Source of the DNA: Paenibacillus koleovorans NBRC 103111
GTDB taxonomy: Bacteria > Bacillota > Bacilli > Paenibacillales > NBRC-103111
DNA length: 38,727 bases
Reading direction: 5' to 3'
Assembly: GCF_004000845.1 (NCBI RefSeq)
Contig: NZ_BIMA01000064.1
Span: 1-38,727, forward strand
The notes under the pieces were generated by a model, which worked only from the letters and a program-made list of their open reading frames with translations, was not told the origin of the DNA and searched no databases. The first letter of the stretch is position 1. Each line of letters starts with the position of its first letter. The position numbers and the translations under genes are program-made. Positions 26,755-35,366 of this stretch are shown here, in pieces.

Positions 26755-27969
26755 ATGGGCAGCCGCAGCCAACCGATTATTCGCGAGATCGAAGCGATCC
26801 CGTTATCCGCCATGTGGGAAGAGCTGTACGGGGGGATGGAGCATGTCCCTCCCTCTCTGCTCCGTCCTTCCTCGCACTTCCAGAGCATTCCGCGCCTTGG
26901 CCAATTCTCCACTGTGGTGAAGGTAACCGACAGCGACGGCCTGGTCGGGATCGGCGAAGCGTGGGGGCTCCCGCACGCCGACATCACCGCCACGATTGTC
27001 CGGCAGCTGCTGCGGCCGGTTGCCCTCGGCCGCAGCGCCGAGGACATCGACGGCCTCTGGGAGCTGTTCGTCACCTCCGCCGAGTCGCTTGGCCATACGC
27101 GCGGCTTCATGCTGGAGGCGATCAGCGGACTGGACATCGCGCTATGGGATCTGCGCGGGAAACGCGCCGGCCTGCCGTTATCCGGCTTGCTCGGCGGCCG
27201 CTTGCGAGAACGCATCGACTGCTACGCTAGTCCGATCCGCTTCAGCGGCCAGCCTGCGGACACGATCGAGAATGCGCTCGAGTTCACGTCCCTCGGCTTC
27301 CGCGGCGTGAAGATCAAGGCCGGCCGAACGGTCGAGCAAGATGTCGCCTACGTGGCCGCCGTACGCGAAGCTCTTGGTCCGGACTTGCGTATCCTGATCG
27401 ACTTCAACTGCGCCTATGATACAGAGCGCACGATCGCGTTCGCGAAAGAGGTGGAGCCGCTCGACATCTACTGGCTCGAGGAGCCGGTCCCGCCCGATCA
27501 TGTCGAGGCGTATGAAGAAATTCGCCGCCGAAGCCCGATCCGGATCAGCGCGGGGGAGAACGATTTCTCCGTTCAGCAGTTCCGTCAGTTGATCGAGAAA
27601 GGGGCTGTCGATGTGATCAACCCGAATGTGACGCGGGCCGGCGGCGTCACGGGTGTGCGCCGCATACAAGCGATCAGCGAGGCGAACGGCGTCGATATCG
27701 CGATGCATGGAGTTGGCGGCGGCATCATGATGGCCGCCTCGCTTCAACTGATGAGCACCTTCCGCAATGGGCTGTGTATGGAGTACAATCGATTCCCGAA
27801 TCCTCTGCGGGAGGAGCTGGTTTTGCCGCCGATTGCATTCTCCGAAGGGACTATGGGCGTTCCGGAAGGCATAGGCCTGGGCTGTATCCTGCAGGATGAG
27901 GTGGTCGCCCGGTTCCGGAGCCGGTCGTCGTCGCGATGCGGCCACTTGGGAGGTGCGTGCCATAGCTAG
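26755..27969 (+). CDS. Mandelate racemase / muconate lactonizing enzyme family protein
   Basis: A 404-residue enolase-superfamily enzyme. The capping domain is followed by a barrel with K186-x-K188, metal ligands D216, E242 and E268, and H318 in IAMHGVGG. The position that matches mandelate racemase Asp270 by the P-x-V-T-R-A-G-G motif is N291, so the usual His-Asp pair is modified. These enzymes abstract a proton alpha to a carboxylate, commonly racemising or dehydrating sugar acids. The last residues (RFRSRSSSRCGHLGG) are low complexity and overlap the esterase start. GGGGG lies close before the ATG. Confidence 0.85.
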   Translation: MGSRSQPIIREIEAIPLSAMWEELYGGMEHVPPSLLRPSSHFQSIPRLGQFSTVVKVTDSDGLVGIGEAWGLPHADITATIVRQLLRPVALGRSAEDIDGLWELFVTSAESLGHTRGFMLEAISGLDIALWDLRGKRAGLPLSGLLGGRLRERIDCYASPIRFSGQPADTIENALEFTSLGFRGVKIKAGRTVEQDVAYVAAVREALGPDLRILIDFNCAYDTERTIAFAKEVEPLDIYWLEEPVPPDHVEAYEEIRRRSPIRISAGENDFSVQQFRQLIEKGAVDVINPNVTRAGGVTGVRRIQAISEANGVDIAMHGVGGGIMMAASLQLMSTFRNGLCMEYNRFPNPLREELVLPPIAFSEGTMGVPEGIGLGCILQDEVVARFRSRSSSRCGHLGGACHS

Positions 27970-28645
27970 TAGAGCCGCAGTCACTAAGGGGCGCTACGAA
28001 ACGAGACGTTTCGCCGTAACGTCGCTCCCGTACTTGCTGTTTGCCCCACAGGAGCAAAGCGGCATGGAAGACGGAGCCCGTGCTCCACTCTTGCTGTATT
28101 TGCATGGAGCGGGAGGCAAGGGCGACGACCCCGAGCGGCTGCTCGGTGCCGGACTCCCTCGACTACTGGAGCAAGGCGAGCTCGCCTTGCCGTTCTGGGT
28201 GCTCGCGCCTCAAAGCCCAGCCTCGCGCAGCGGCTGGCCGATCGATCTGGTCGCCGAGCTGCTCGAAGCCGTCGCCGCCCGCGACGAAATCGATGCGAGC
28301 CGCGTCTATGCGACCGGCACAAGCATGGGCGGTCGCGGCCTCTATGAGCTCGCCTACGACTACAGCCCGATGCTCGCTGCCATCGCGCCTCTATGCGCCT
28401 TCGGCATCCCCACCTTGGCGCCGCGTCTCGCCAACCTGCCGGTGTGGGCGTTCCATGGAGCTGACGATGACATCGTCCCTCTCGCTCGAGGGCTGGAAAT
28501 GGCCGATGCGCTATCGGCCGCGGGCTGTGCCAACCATTTTACCGTTCTGGAGCATGCCGGCCACAACATTGAACGTGAAGTGTACTTGGGCCGACCGGCT
28601 TTATGGGAATGGTTCAAGCAGCAGCAGCGTCGAAGCGCGGAGTAA
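27953..28645 (+). CDS. Alpha/beta-hydrolase esterase
   Basis: A 230-residue serine hydrolase: oxyanion segment LLLYLHGAGGKGDD, nucleophile S124 in GTSMGGRG, acid candidate D171-D173 in HGADDDIVP and H204 in HAGHN. It resembles the phospholipase/carboxylesterase and PHB-depolymerase-like group. There is no signal peptide, so it should cleave an ester inside the cell, perhaps an acylated or lactonised sugar acid acted on by its neighbours. The start is uncertain: I use the GTG at 27953, 17 bp inside the previous gene; an ATG at 27896 would give 249 residues. Confidence 0.82.
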   Translation: MRAIASRAAVTKGRYETRRFAVTSLPYLLFAPQEQSGMEDGARAPLLLYLHGAGGKGDDPERLLGAGLPRLLEQGELALPFWVLAPQSPASRSGWPIDLVAELLEAVAARDEIDASRVYATGTSMGGRGLYELAYDYSPMLAAIAPLCAFGIPTLAPRLANLPVWAFHGADDDIVPLARGLEMADALSAAGCANHFTVLEHAGHNIEREVYLGRPALWEWFKQQQRRSAE

Positions 28646-28648
28646 AAC

Positions 28649-28691
28649 AACAAAGCAGGCTGTCGGTAAAGCACCGACAGCCTGCTTTGTT
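28649..28691. terminator. Strong terminator after the esterase gene
   Basis: A perfect 19-bp inverted repeat with a 5-nt loop starts three bases after the stop codon. The T-rich 3' arm and A-rich 5' arm allow termination in both directions, ending the dioxygenase-enolase-esterase operon and shielding it from the remnant gene beyond. Confidence 0.9.
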
Positions 28692-28712
28692 ATTGCCATT
28701 TAGAGCCTACCC

Positions 28713-29061
<349 letters not shown>

Positions 29062-29081
29062 TCAATGGCTTCCTATAGGCA

Positions 29082-29118
29082 ATGTTTAAGAACCTGGCTC
29101 ATGGATTCAGGTTCTTTT
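29082..29118 (+). terminator. Terminator-like hairpin without an obvious gene
   Basis: AAGAACCTG pairs with CAGGTTCTT around an 11-nt loop and is followed by TTTTT on the plus strand. No rightward gene ends here, so it may be a leftover of the decayed region or act weakly leftward. Confidence 0.5.
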
Positions 29119-29313
29119 TGAATTTTCTTGTGGATGGATTTCAGGCTTCATAAACTTCATGTAAGCTTCCATACCAATTGTATCGAAGTCCGTCGTTACC
29201 CAAAACTGCGCTTCGCTTTCCTCGGAAACCTCATCAGGAGGAAAATCGGGATGAGGGAATAGCGTTTCGCTTAAGACCATCGCTAACCCTTCAAACGCCA
29301 AATAATCTCGCAT
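29107..29313 (-). CDS. Hypothetical protein, possibly a fragment
   Basis: A 68-residue acidic ORF (FPHPDFPPDEVSEESEAQFW; TDFDTIGMEAYMKFMKP) that I do not recognise. The frame stays open for about 20 codons upstream of the ATG (FGEAQPYSMRDYLAFEG), and no good ribosome site precedes the ATG, so it may be the C-terminal part of a decayed gene. It lies among gene remnants. Confidence 0.35.
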   Translation of the reverse strand: MRDYLAFEGLAMVLSETLFPHPDFPPDEVSEESEAQFWVTTDFDTIGMEAYMKFMKPEIHPQENSKRT

Positions 29314-29336
29314 GCTATACGGCTGCGCTTCACCAA

Positions 29337-29450
29337 AACCATGCTCCGTCTCTTGCGGTTTTTGAAAAATGCGGCATCGCTCAGATTTATGAGCCGCGGG
29401 ATATGGTTGTGCACGTGGATGGTCATGGGATCACCTCTGCAAATCCATTT
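29337..29450 (+). pseudogene. Possible C-terminal fragment of a GNAT acetyltransferase
   Basis: On the plus strand one frame reads QNHAPSLAVFEKCGIAQIYE and then RDMVVHVDGHGITSANPF. N-x-x-SLAVFEKCG is the pattern of the final motif of GNAT acetyltransferases. The preceding 50 codons do not look like a GNAT domain, so only a fragment would remain. It overlaps the opposite-strand ORF at 29107-29313 and the lipoprotein 3' end. Confidence 0.3.
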
Positions 29451-31524
29451 CTACGATTTCTTCGGTTTTCTTTTCGTTATCAATCTTCTTATACATAAGC
29501 CTTCTGTCCCCTAGCCACCCAAGCGCAATGTATTCGACACTCGAACTAGGTTTTGTTATGGTCTCAATCACTTCAGTTTTTAAGTTTAATACTGAGACAT
29601 AATGGGAATAGCCCGTCTCGGTTTCTTTTAAATAGGGTGAGTTTAGGTTTACACTCTCAGTAAACAGAACGTAGACCGAAGTTGGAGAAAAAAGTGGCAT
29701 TGACCCAAACTTACTGATTGTGTACATCTTATTATTTTGAGCGTTAACAACTCTCACGGACTCTGTATACGAAATACCAGAGTTGAACATAAAGTAACGG
29801 CTGTCATTCGACCAAACAATTTTATCAAGCAACTGCATAGATTGGATTAATATCGGCTTGTTCTCCCCTATTTTCCAGAACCAAATATCTCCGCCCCATA
29901 CTTCTTTCTCCCCTTTCCCGTAAACTACAGACCGATGATCTGGAGACCAAGTTATGCCAAATACATCTGTCTTCATTTGTTCGTATAAAGGTCTCGATAC
30001 TTTCCAGTAATCATCAGTCGTGAATTTATGATCGCCGTCCGTCAATGACATCTTGCTTCGAATATCGTATTTATACTTTACGCTCTCATCTATCATTTCG
30101 TTATCTTGCACGCTATAACTGACTTTATCATAACTAATCGTATTGGAATCCAGCCAACCGATAGCGCTATAATCAGTTGTTTCGTTCCCTTTATTAATGA
30201 AGGCTGAGCTAGTACTGGCTATATTAAACAGCTTCAGATCAAAAGCCTCCCCTGGGTCCAAATAGTGCCCTTTTACGGTGTCCATCTTTTTTTCTTCACT
30301 TGCAGCTGAATATACCAAATTTCTTCCATCCGGTGAAAAGAAGGGAATATGAAAGTAGTTCAGAGTCGTTACTTCCCTAACGTCGCCGACAGAAAACAAT
30401 GCACCATAACGCAACACATAGGTCCCCATATCGACAAGCAAATAATCACTGGTCGGCGACCAAAGAATTGCACCAACATGATCGACTTTATTTATGGCCG
30501 CTTTAGGGCCTATATTACCCGTACGCCATATATAGAGTGTCATATCGTCATATAGACTATTTGTAACGCTATACATAAACGCAATATATTTCTTATCAGG
30601 GGATTCTGTAATATGAAAAACGCCTTTTTGCTTCCTTAATACATCCATTATTTCTTGTAAAGTATTGTTACCTGCAGTTATTGTTAGACTCGGCGGTAAA
30701 ATTGTTGGTCTTGGAGTACTTAGTGGCAGGCTAGTAAATTTGGGAGTTGCAGGAGCCGGAATGTCTATACTTGAATTATTTGCTTCTACCATACTATTAG
30801 CTGATTTATCCTGAGAAAACTCAAGCCATGCAGCGCTTCTCTTCCCATCTTCCCTCTCACTAAAAACAATATAGGCTTCCTTAGAAACAGGTTTGTTGTC
30901 AATGAAGTATGTTTCGGTAGATACACCTTTCCCGTCAAGGCTCACATCTCGGTATCCCACGATGTTAGTTGTAGCACGATCCGACTCGAAAGTCAGTTTG
31001 CCGTATCCTGTGTTGAATGCACTATTCGCCCACTTGAAGTTCCCATCCTCTTTAAGCTCGTTTAAACCGCGGGCCCCTTGTAAATATCCATAAACGACGC
31101 CGTTCGTATAACGAAGGACTTCCAAGAAGATTGGATAGCCCCCTTGCGTTAATTCAAGAACCAGTTCCGGGGTCTGGTCCCCATCCATATCTAGTACGGC
31201 ATAACGAGACACTTTAATAGAAGCTCCGAGATTTGCCAATATTTCATTCAAATAGACGGTTGCCTTGTCATTGCTATGGAAGCTACGTTTGTTTTGAAGA
31301 ACGGCTTGGTAAGCTTCGAGTGCTACGTTTTTCGTCAAAGCGGGTGTCGGTGTGCTTGCATTAGTTGGAGTCTGTGTGCTTACGGTTATTGGTGCCGCTG
31401 AAGGTAGAGTTGTTGCGGGGACCGCGGCTGGATTAGTGGGAGTCGGAAGTGGTGGAGCACCCGATGTGCAGCCCCAGGTGGAAGCGAGTAGGATCATACA
31501 AACAACTAATATTAATTTCCGCAT
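29431..31524 (-). CDS. Lipoprotein with TolB-like beta-propeller region
   Basis: A 697-residue lipoprotein: signal peptide with lipobox STWGC (Cys at residue 19), a Thr/Pro-rich linker (about 22-62), an N-terminal domain with VLDMDGDQTPELVLEL, a second Pro-rich linker, then repeated blades such as ESPDKKYIAFMYS, FFSPDGRNLVYSA and TWSPDHRSVVYG, typical of WD40/TolB-like propellers. It probably sits on the outer face of the membrane; its role is unknown. GGGGAG precedes the ATG. It is visibly AT-richer than its neighbours, which suggests acquisition. Confidence 0.8.
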   Translation of the reverse strand: MRKLILVVCMILLASTWGCTSGAPPLPTPTNPAAVPATTLPSAAPITVSTQTPTNASTPTPALTKNVALEAYQAVLQNKRSFHSNDKATVYLNEILANLGASIKVSRYAVLDMDGDQTPELVLELTQGGYPIFLEVLRYTNGVVYGYLQGARGLNELKEDGNFKWANSAFNTGYGKLTFESDRATTNIVGYRDVSLDGKGVSTETYFIDNKPVSKEAYIVFSEREDGKRSAAWLEFSQDKSANSMVEANNSSIDIPAPATPKFTSLPLSTPRPTILPPSLTITAGNNTLQEIMDVLRKQKGVFHITESPDKKYIAFMYSVTNSLYDDMTLYIWRTGNIGPKAAINKVDHVGAILWSPTSDYLLVDMGTYVLRYGALFSVGDVREVTTLNYFHIPFFSPDGRNLVYSAASEEKKMDTVKGHYLDPGEAFDLKLFNIASTSSAFINKGNETTDYSAIGWLDSNTISYDKVSYSVQDNEMIDESVKYKYDIRSKMSLTDGDHKFTTDDYWKVSRPLYEQMKTDVFGITWSPDHRSVVYGKGEKEVWGGDIWFWKIGENKPILIQSMQLLDKIVWSNDSRYFMFNSGISYTESVRVVNAQNNKMYTISKFGSMPLFSPTSVYVLFTESVNLNSPYLKETETGYSHYVSVLNLKTEVIETITKPSSSVEYIALGWLGDRRLMYKKIDNEKKTEEIVEMDLQR

Positions 31525-31608
31525 GAAAACTCCCCTGTTTTGTTATTCCTTCCAATTATAGCTTATCCAGCAGCAAGAAGGAACGGCCTTCAAATTAACA
31601 ACACTACA

Positions 31609-31962
31609 GGTGCTGCAGTCAGGAATAATCCACTTAGAGAGCGGGTCGAAACAGAAACTTGTAAGGTAGTCCGAATTTGCCGAGTTGGAGAGGTTTTGCG
31701 ACGGTGGTTAGCGAGATGGGCTCTGCAAGTGGGTGAATTCGGACTAGAGCGACTTTTGCCGAGCTAGGGGGTCGTGCAGTCAGAAAAAGTCGGACTGCAT
31801 GCGAGTGGGTTCAGAGAAGTCGAGGTTACTTGGCCGGGACGGGCGGGATATGCTGCTAGAGTCAGGGTGGAGCTCCGAGTTACGCAAAATAGCCCCCCGT
31901 GGCAGATGACTCCAGGTAACCATGGTGCTGAAGTCAGGAAAAATTGACTTACAGAGCGGGTC
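31609..31962. repeat. Cluster of degenerate intergenic repeats
   Basis: A 39-bp unit at 31609-31647 recurs at 31924-31962 with five mismatches in direct orientation (shared core GGTGCTG, AGTCAGGAA, AGAGCGGGTC). A shorter, more diverged copy lies at 31771-31812. Between them are TAGTCCGA (31667), TCGGACTA (31739) and two copies of TTTGCCGAG. The AGTCCGA/TCGGACT words also occur at 2361-2492. No ORF lies here. Confidence 0.65.
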
Positions 31963-31969
31963 ACCTACA

Positions 31970-32003
31970 CAAAAACCAAAACCACCTTCCCAGGAAGGTG
32001 GCG
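31970..32003 (-). terminator. Terminator after the gcvH remnant
   Basis: On the minus strand CCACCTTCC pairs with GGAAGGTGG and is followed by TTTTGGTTTTTG. It probably was the gcvH terminator and now serves the leftward operon ending at 32168. Confidence 0.8.
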
Positions 32004-32010
32004 GCTACTA

Positions 32011-32190
32011 CTAGTCTCCGTACAACTCGATATATCGCTTCGCGCTCAACAGTATGTCCAGCTCCGACGGATCGGACAACTCCACGACGATCATCCAGCC
32101 CCCGGCGTACGGCGCCTGGTTCACTTGCTCCGGCGTATCGTCCAGGCTGCTGTTCGCTTCCACCACCCTACCGCTGCAACGCACCTCCGA
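32011..32190 (-). pseudogene. gcvH: C-terminal remnant of glycine cleavage H protein
   Basis: Sixty codons read as the C-terminal half of glycine cleavage H protein: SEVRCSGRVVEANSSLDD, EQVNQAPYAGGWMIVVELS and LDILLSAKRYIELYGD before a stop. The lipoyl-lysine half and the start are absent. Its first 23 bases overlap the end of the ceramidase-like gene in another frame, so that gene appears to run into this scar. The original terminator survives downstream. Confidence 0.75.
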
Positions 32191-33493
32191 ACTCCCTAAC
32201 CTTACTCCCCTCGCTCAGAAGCTCCCGAATGCCGGCGGCAATATTGGACTCGATCTCTTCCTTGAACCTCGAAGGGTACATGAATAGCTTATTGGACCGA
32301 TCGCTCTCGTACCCGCCTTCACGAATCTGGGCCGCTGTGGGCACATAACCCAAGATGCCGTTGGAGTACCCGAGCGGAAGGGCCCTCCCTCCCGAGATCC
32401 GTTTGACCAACAAGCCATACTCCACAACGATTTCGCCGTCCAAGGCTACAAAACTCAACTCATCGCTGAACTGGATAAGCTGCAGGTGCAAAACAGCCGA
32501 CGGTTTAAGCGAATGGGGATGATCCAGAAGATACCGTTTCCAATGAACCGTCGTTTCATCGTCATCCGGTGCCGGCTGCAGCTCTTCCATAGACGGCACG
32601 TGAATAAAAGGAAGTTCGACTTCCTTGGTCCTAGCGACAAAGCGAGAAGCCGGCACCAACTCCATCGGCCGCTCAACAATATCGATCACAGCATCGGCCA
32701 GTCGATTGCCAAGCCGGTCTACATCCTGCTCATCCCCGCCAATAAACCGCCCGTCCAGGATGACAGCAGGGCGAATATCGCCGCAGCAGCCTTGCACAAA
32801 ACACCCCACTCCCTCGCCAAACCGCCGATCTATCGCTTCCATAGCAGCCCCGCAATAATCCGAAGTGACCCGATTGGCGGAAGTAGTCGTCGGATGGCAT
32901 GTGAAATGAAACAACACTCCCTTGGTCATCCCCGACCTGGTTTGGAAGCGAATAACCGTCACTTCATCATCGATGACTCCATCCGGATGGGGGGCCATTT
33001 CGATTTTGCCGTCCACGAGGAGCCGTCGGTTGATCCCGATCGACTCACATTTTCCTCTTCCTCGTTCCACCACTACCGACTCCAGCGAATTATGGGCTTC
33101 CTCGACGGCCTGTACAATTCTTCGTTCAAGAAAGCTTATATAAGCAGGCTCCATTAAGCCAAGCGACGGGACAAAACACGCCGTTGTTTGCGGGCCTCCG
33201 TGCGTATGGGAAGCATGAAACAGCACACGGTCAGAAGTAAGCCCCCATCGCGTCTTCAGCCGCTGTCGAATCGAATCCAGCACCTCGCTCCCCCACCAGA
33301 TCAGATCGGCTTGAACGAGCAATATTTTCTCGCTGTTACCTGCTCCATTCTCCTGCCCAAACAACCAAACCCGCGCATAGAGACGCCTCGAGATACCTTC
33401 ATACACACCTCTGCGGTGGCCAAACCCAGACAGCGGCACAGGAAACTCCGGTGTGATGTCGATTTTGGAAATGCCCAATTGAACGAGCCCCAT
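32168..33493 (-). CDS. Neutral/alkaline non-lysosomal ceramidase-like protein
   Basis: A 441-residue protein of the neutral ceramidase-like family. Visible elements are SKIDITPEFPVPLSGFG near the start, the zinc-site motif SHTHGGPQ (H96, H98), FTCHPTT (H200) and QGCCGDIRP (D239). True neutral ceramidases cleave an amide in ceramide and carry a C-terminal domain missing here, so the substrate is likely another amide, perhaps an N-acyl sugar. It has no signal peptide. It follows the deacetylase-like gene by 14 bp, with GGGGGAAGGG before the ATG. The last few residues come from the gcvH scar. Confidence 0.8.
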   Translation of the reverse strand: MGLVQLGISKIDITPEFPVPLSGFGHRRGVYEGISRRLYARVWLFGQENGAGNSEKILLVQADLIWWGSEVLDSIRQRLKTRWGLTSDRVLFHASHTHGGPQTTACFVPSLGLMEPAYISFLERRIVQAVEEAHNSLESVVVERGRGKCESIGINRRLLVDGKIEMAPHPDGVIDDEVTVIRFQTRSGMTKGVLFHFTCHPTTTSANRVTSDYCGAAMEAIDRRFGEGVGCFVQGCCGDIRPAVILDGRFIGGDEQDVDRLGNRLADAVIDIVERPMELVPASRFVARTKEVELPFIHVPSMEELQPAPDDDETTVHWKRYLLDHPHSLKPSAVLHLQLIQFSDELSFVALDGEIVVEYGLLVKRISGGRALPLGYSNGILGYVPTAAQIREGGYESDRSNKLFMYPSRFKEEIESNIAAGIRELLSEGSKVREFGGALQR

Positions 33494-33507
33494 CGTATCC
33501 CTTCCCC

Positions 33508-35283
33508 CTATCCTAAATGTCCGTTTAGCAACAGCTCGGTTTTTCCCGCACAGATGTTCACGATAAGCTGCTGGGAAACCGAACCGAACCTCCTCACAGC
33601 CGCCATAGATACAATCACTCCCGCACCCTCAACAAACACAGCCTGCGCAAACGCCTGATTCGTAGTGACGAGCAGTGTTAAATCGTTCACAGCCTGGTCG
33701 GAATAGACGGTGAGTCTGAGGGTGTTGTTTAAAGACTCCCTAATCTCCACCTTGATTTGCCGCCTCGTTTCACACCACGACCCCATTTTCTCCGCTGTCC
33801 ACCAAGCTAAATTCCGTTCCCGTCCCCGCCTAACAAGCTCTGGTAAAAACTGTTCGACCGCATCCAGCGAATCATCCGTCTTTAACATACCCGGATGGAA
33901 CAGGAAGTGGGCGACCCCATACATTTCCTTACTCGTATCCAGTAGCTGAAACGCCTCATCTACCGTGCATCGGGCTTCCACAGGAGGGTCCCAGGCCAAA
34001 GTAGGCAAACTGACTACAGGAAACACCCGGTTCTCCTCATGCGCCAATCGGATCGGCCGGTAAGGATGGCAAGTCCCGAATGTAAAGCCTTTGTTGCCTT
34101 TTTTCGACCCTCCCTTGCTCTGCTCCACCTTGATCCCGGCCCGCTCGCACCACCCATAAAACTGTACATCGCCCTCCCAGCGAAGGTAATGATTTTTGTT
34201 CGATACGATGCTTCCCTGGGGAACCTGATCCCGCAACAGTCCCAACTGAGCGCGAAAATGCTGTTCCGACCAAGACGATTCCGCGATCTCCGTTCCAAGT
34301 GCATTATAATGAAGGGCAATCTCATGGCCGGCCCTGCGAATTTCGTCGTACACTTCACCGGGGTAGCCCGGCATCAATGTACACCAAGTGGAATTCACTT
34401 CCGCTTGATCAAGAAGCGCCAGCATCTTCCGAGCGTGGGCAGCCGAATGCCCGTCCGTATCGTGCGAGATATGTCCAATGCCGTCTAGGCCTTCCGGCCA
34501 AAACCATACCTGGCCCAAGGGCAAACGAATCTTCCCGGCAAGCCTCATCAGTAGTCGTTGCAGCAAAACTCGCCACTCGTCCACGATCGGGTACATAAAA
34601 TAAGGGCTTTCCTCGTCCCTGCCCGTATCGCGATCAAGAATCCAGTCCAGCACACTGCCGTCATCCGTCTTGAGCAGGCCGTCCTGAATCGCTGCCGTCC
34701 CGTCAGGCGCCGAGATTCCATCTCGATCTACCCGGATGCCTTGCTGAATCAGGCAAGTCGTTTTCATTACATCAACCGTGATACAACCCGCTACTCCTGA
34801 GCCGTATTCTCGAATGGCAACCGCATTCAGCTTAGGACGTTTACTATTCCTACCTCCCACTATGCGCCCGAATACTTCGGCTTCCTCATGATCCTGCTCC
34901 AACCCTTGGCCGTCCCAAAAATGAAACGAGCTCTGCAGTCCATCCGCCAACTCACTGCTGCCCCAATCAATCCAACCTTCGATAATCGAATCGGATGGCT
35001 GAACGCCTAGCAGCTTCTCCAGCCCATAAACTCCGCCAATAGCAAGCAGCGCATTCCCTTGACTGCAATAATCCTTGCAAGTGCGCAACCACGACTCGTC
35101 GGAAGACCCGCAAGCGAGAATCGACACCCCGTCGGGCTGCCTCTCCATCCAGCGATGGACATCCCATTTGGTATAGCTGTGCCCCAAATAATCCAACATC
35201 TCAAACAAGTAACTCGTATAGCAATCACGACCCTCGGCCCAGGTCCTGCGACTATTCGGTTCATCCCAAATTACGTGGATCAT
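33508..35283 (-). CDS. Polysaccharide-deacetylase-like protein with extra N-terminal domain
   Basis: A 591-residue protein. The central part resembles the NodB/polysaccharide deacetylase fold, with HDTDGH (H274-D275-T276-D277) as the metal-site motif and GHEIALHYN (H320, H325). Residues 1-160 form an extra domain, possibly glutamine-amidotransferase-like (SILACGSSDESW; LLAIGGVYGLEKLL), and the last 100 residues look like a beta domain. No signal peptide is seen, so it probably acts inside the cell on an N-acetylated or otherwise amide-linked sugar. It is the middle gene of the operon. Confidence 0.7.
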   Translation of the reverse strand: MIHVIWDEPNSRRTWAEGRDCYTSYLFEMLDYLGHSYTKWDVHRWMERQPDGVSILACGSSDESWLRTCKDYCSQGNALLAIGGVYGLEKLLGVQPSDSIIEGWIDWGSSELADGLQSSFHFWDGQGLEQDHEEAEVFGRIVGGRNSKRPKLNAVAIREYGSGVAGCITVDVMKTTCLIQQGIRVDRDGISAPDGTAAIQDGLLKTDDGSVLDWILDRDTGRDEESPYFMYPIVDEWRVLLQRLLMRLAGKIRLPLGQVWFWPEGLDGIGHISHDTDGHSAAHARKMLALLDQAEVNSTWCTLMPGYPGEVYDEIRRAGHEIALHYNALGTEIAESSWSEQHFRAQLGLLRDQVPQGSIVSNKNHYLRWEGDVQFYGWCERAGIKVEQSKGGSKKGNKGFTFGTCHPYRPIRLAHEENRVFPVVSLPTLAWDPPVEARCTVDEAFQLLDTSKEMYGVAHFLFHPGMLKTDDSLDAVEQFLPELVRRGRERNLAWWTAEKMGSWCETRRQIKVEIRESLNNTLRLTVYSDQAVNDLTLLVTTNQAFAQAVFVEGAGVIVSMAAVRRFGSVSQQLIVNICAGKTELLLNGHLG

Positions 35284-35316
35284 GCAGTCTCTCGCTCCCT
35301 ATCGGCTGCATACAAG

Positions 35317-35356
35317 GAGAGGAGGCCACCAAGAATTTAGAATGGGCCTCCTCTTC
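35317..35356. other. Intercistronic hairpin after the solute-binding gene
   Basis: GGAGAGGAGGCC pairs with GGCCTCCTCTTCC over about 12 bp. There is no U-tract beyond it on the minus strand. Such hairpins after a solute-binding gene usually stabilise its mRNA so that it is made in excess over the enzymes downstream. Confidence 0.6.
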
Positions 35357-35366
35357 CTCATTGCCT

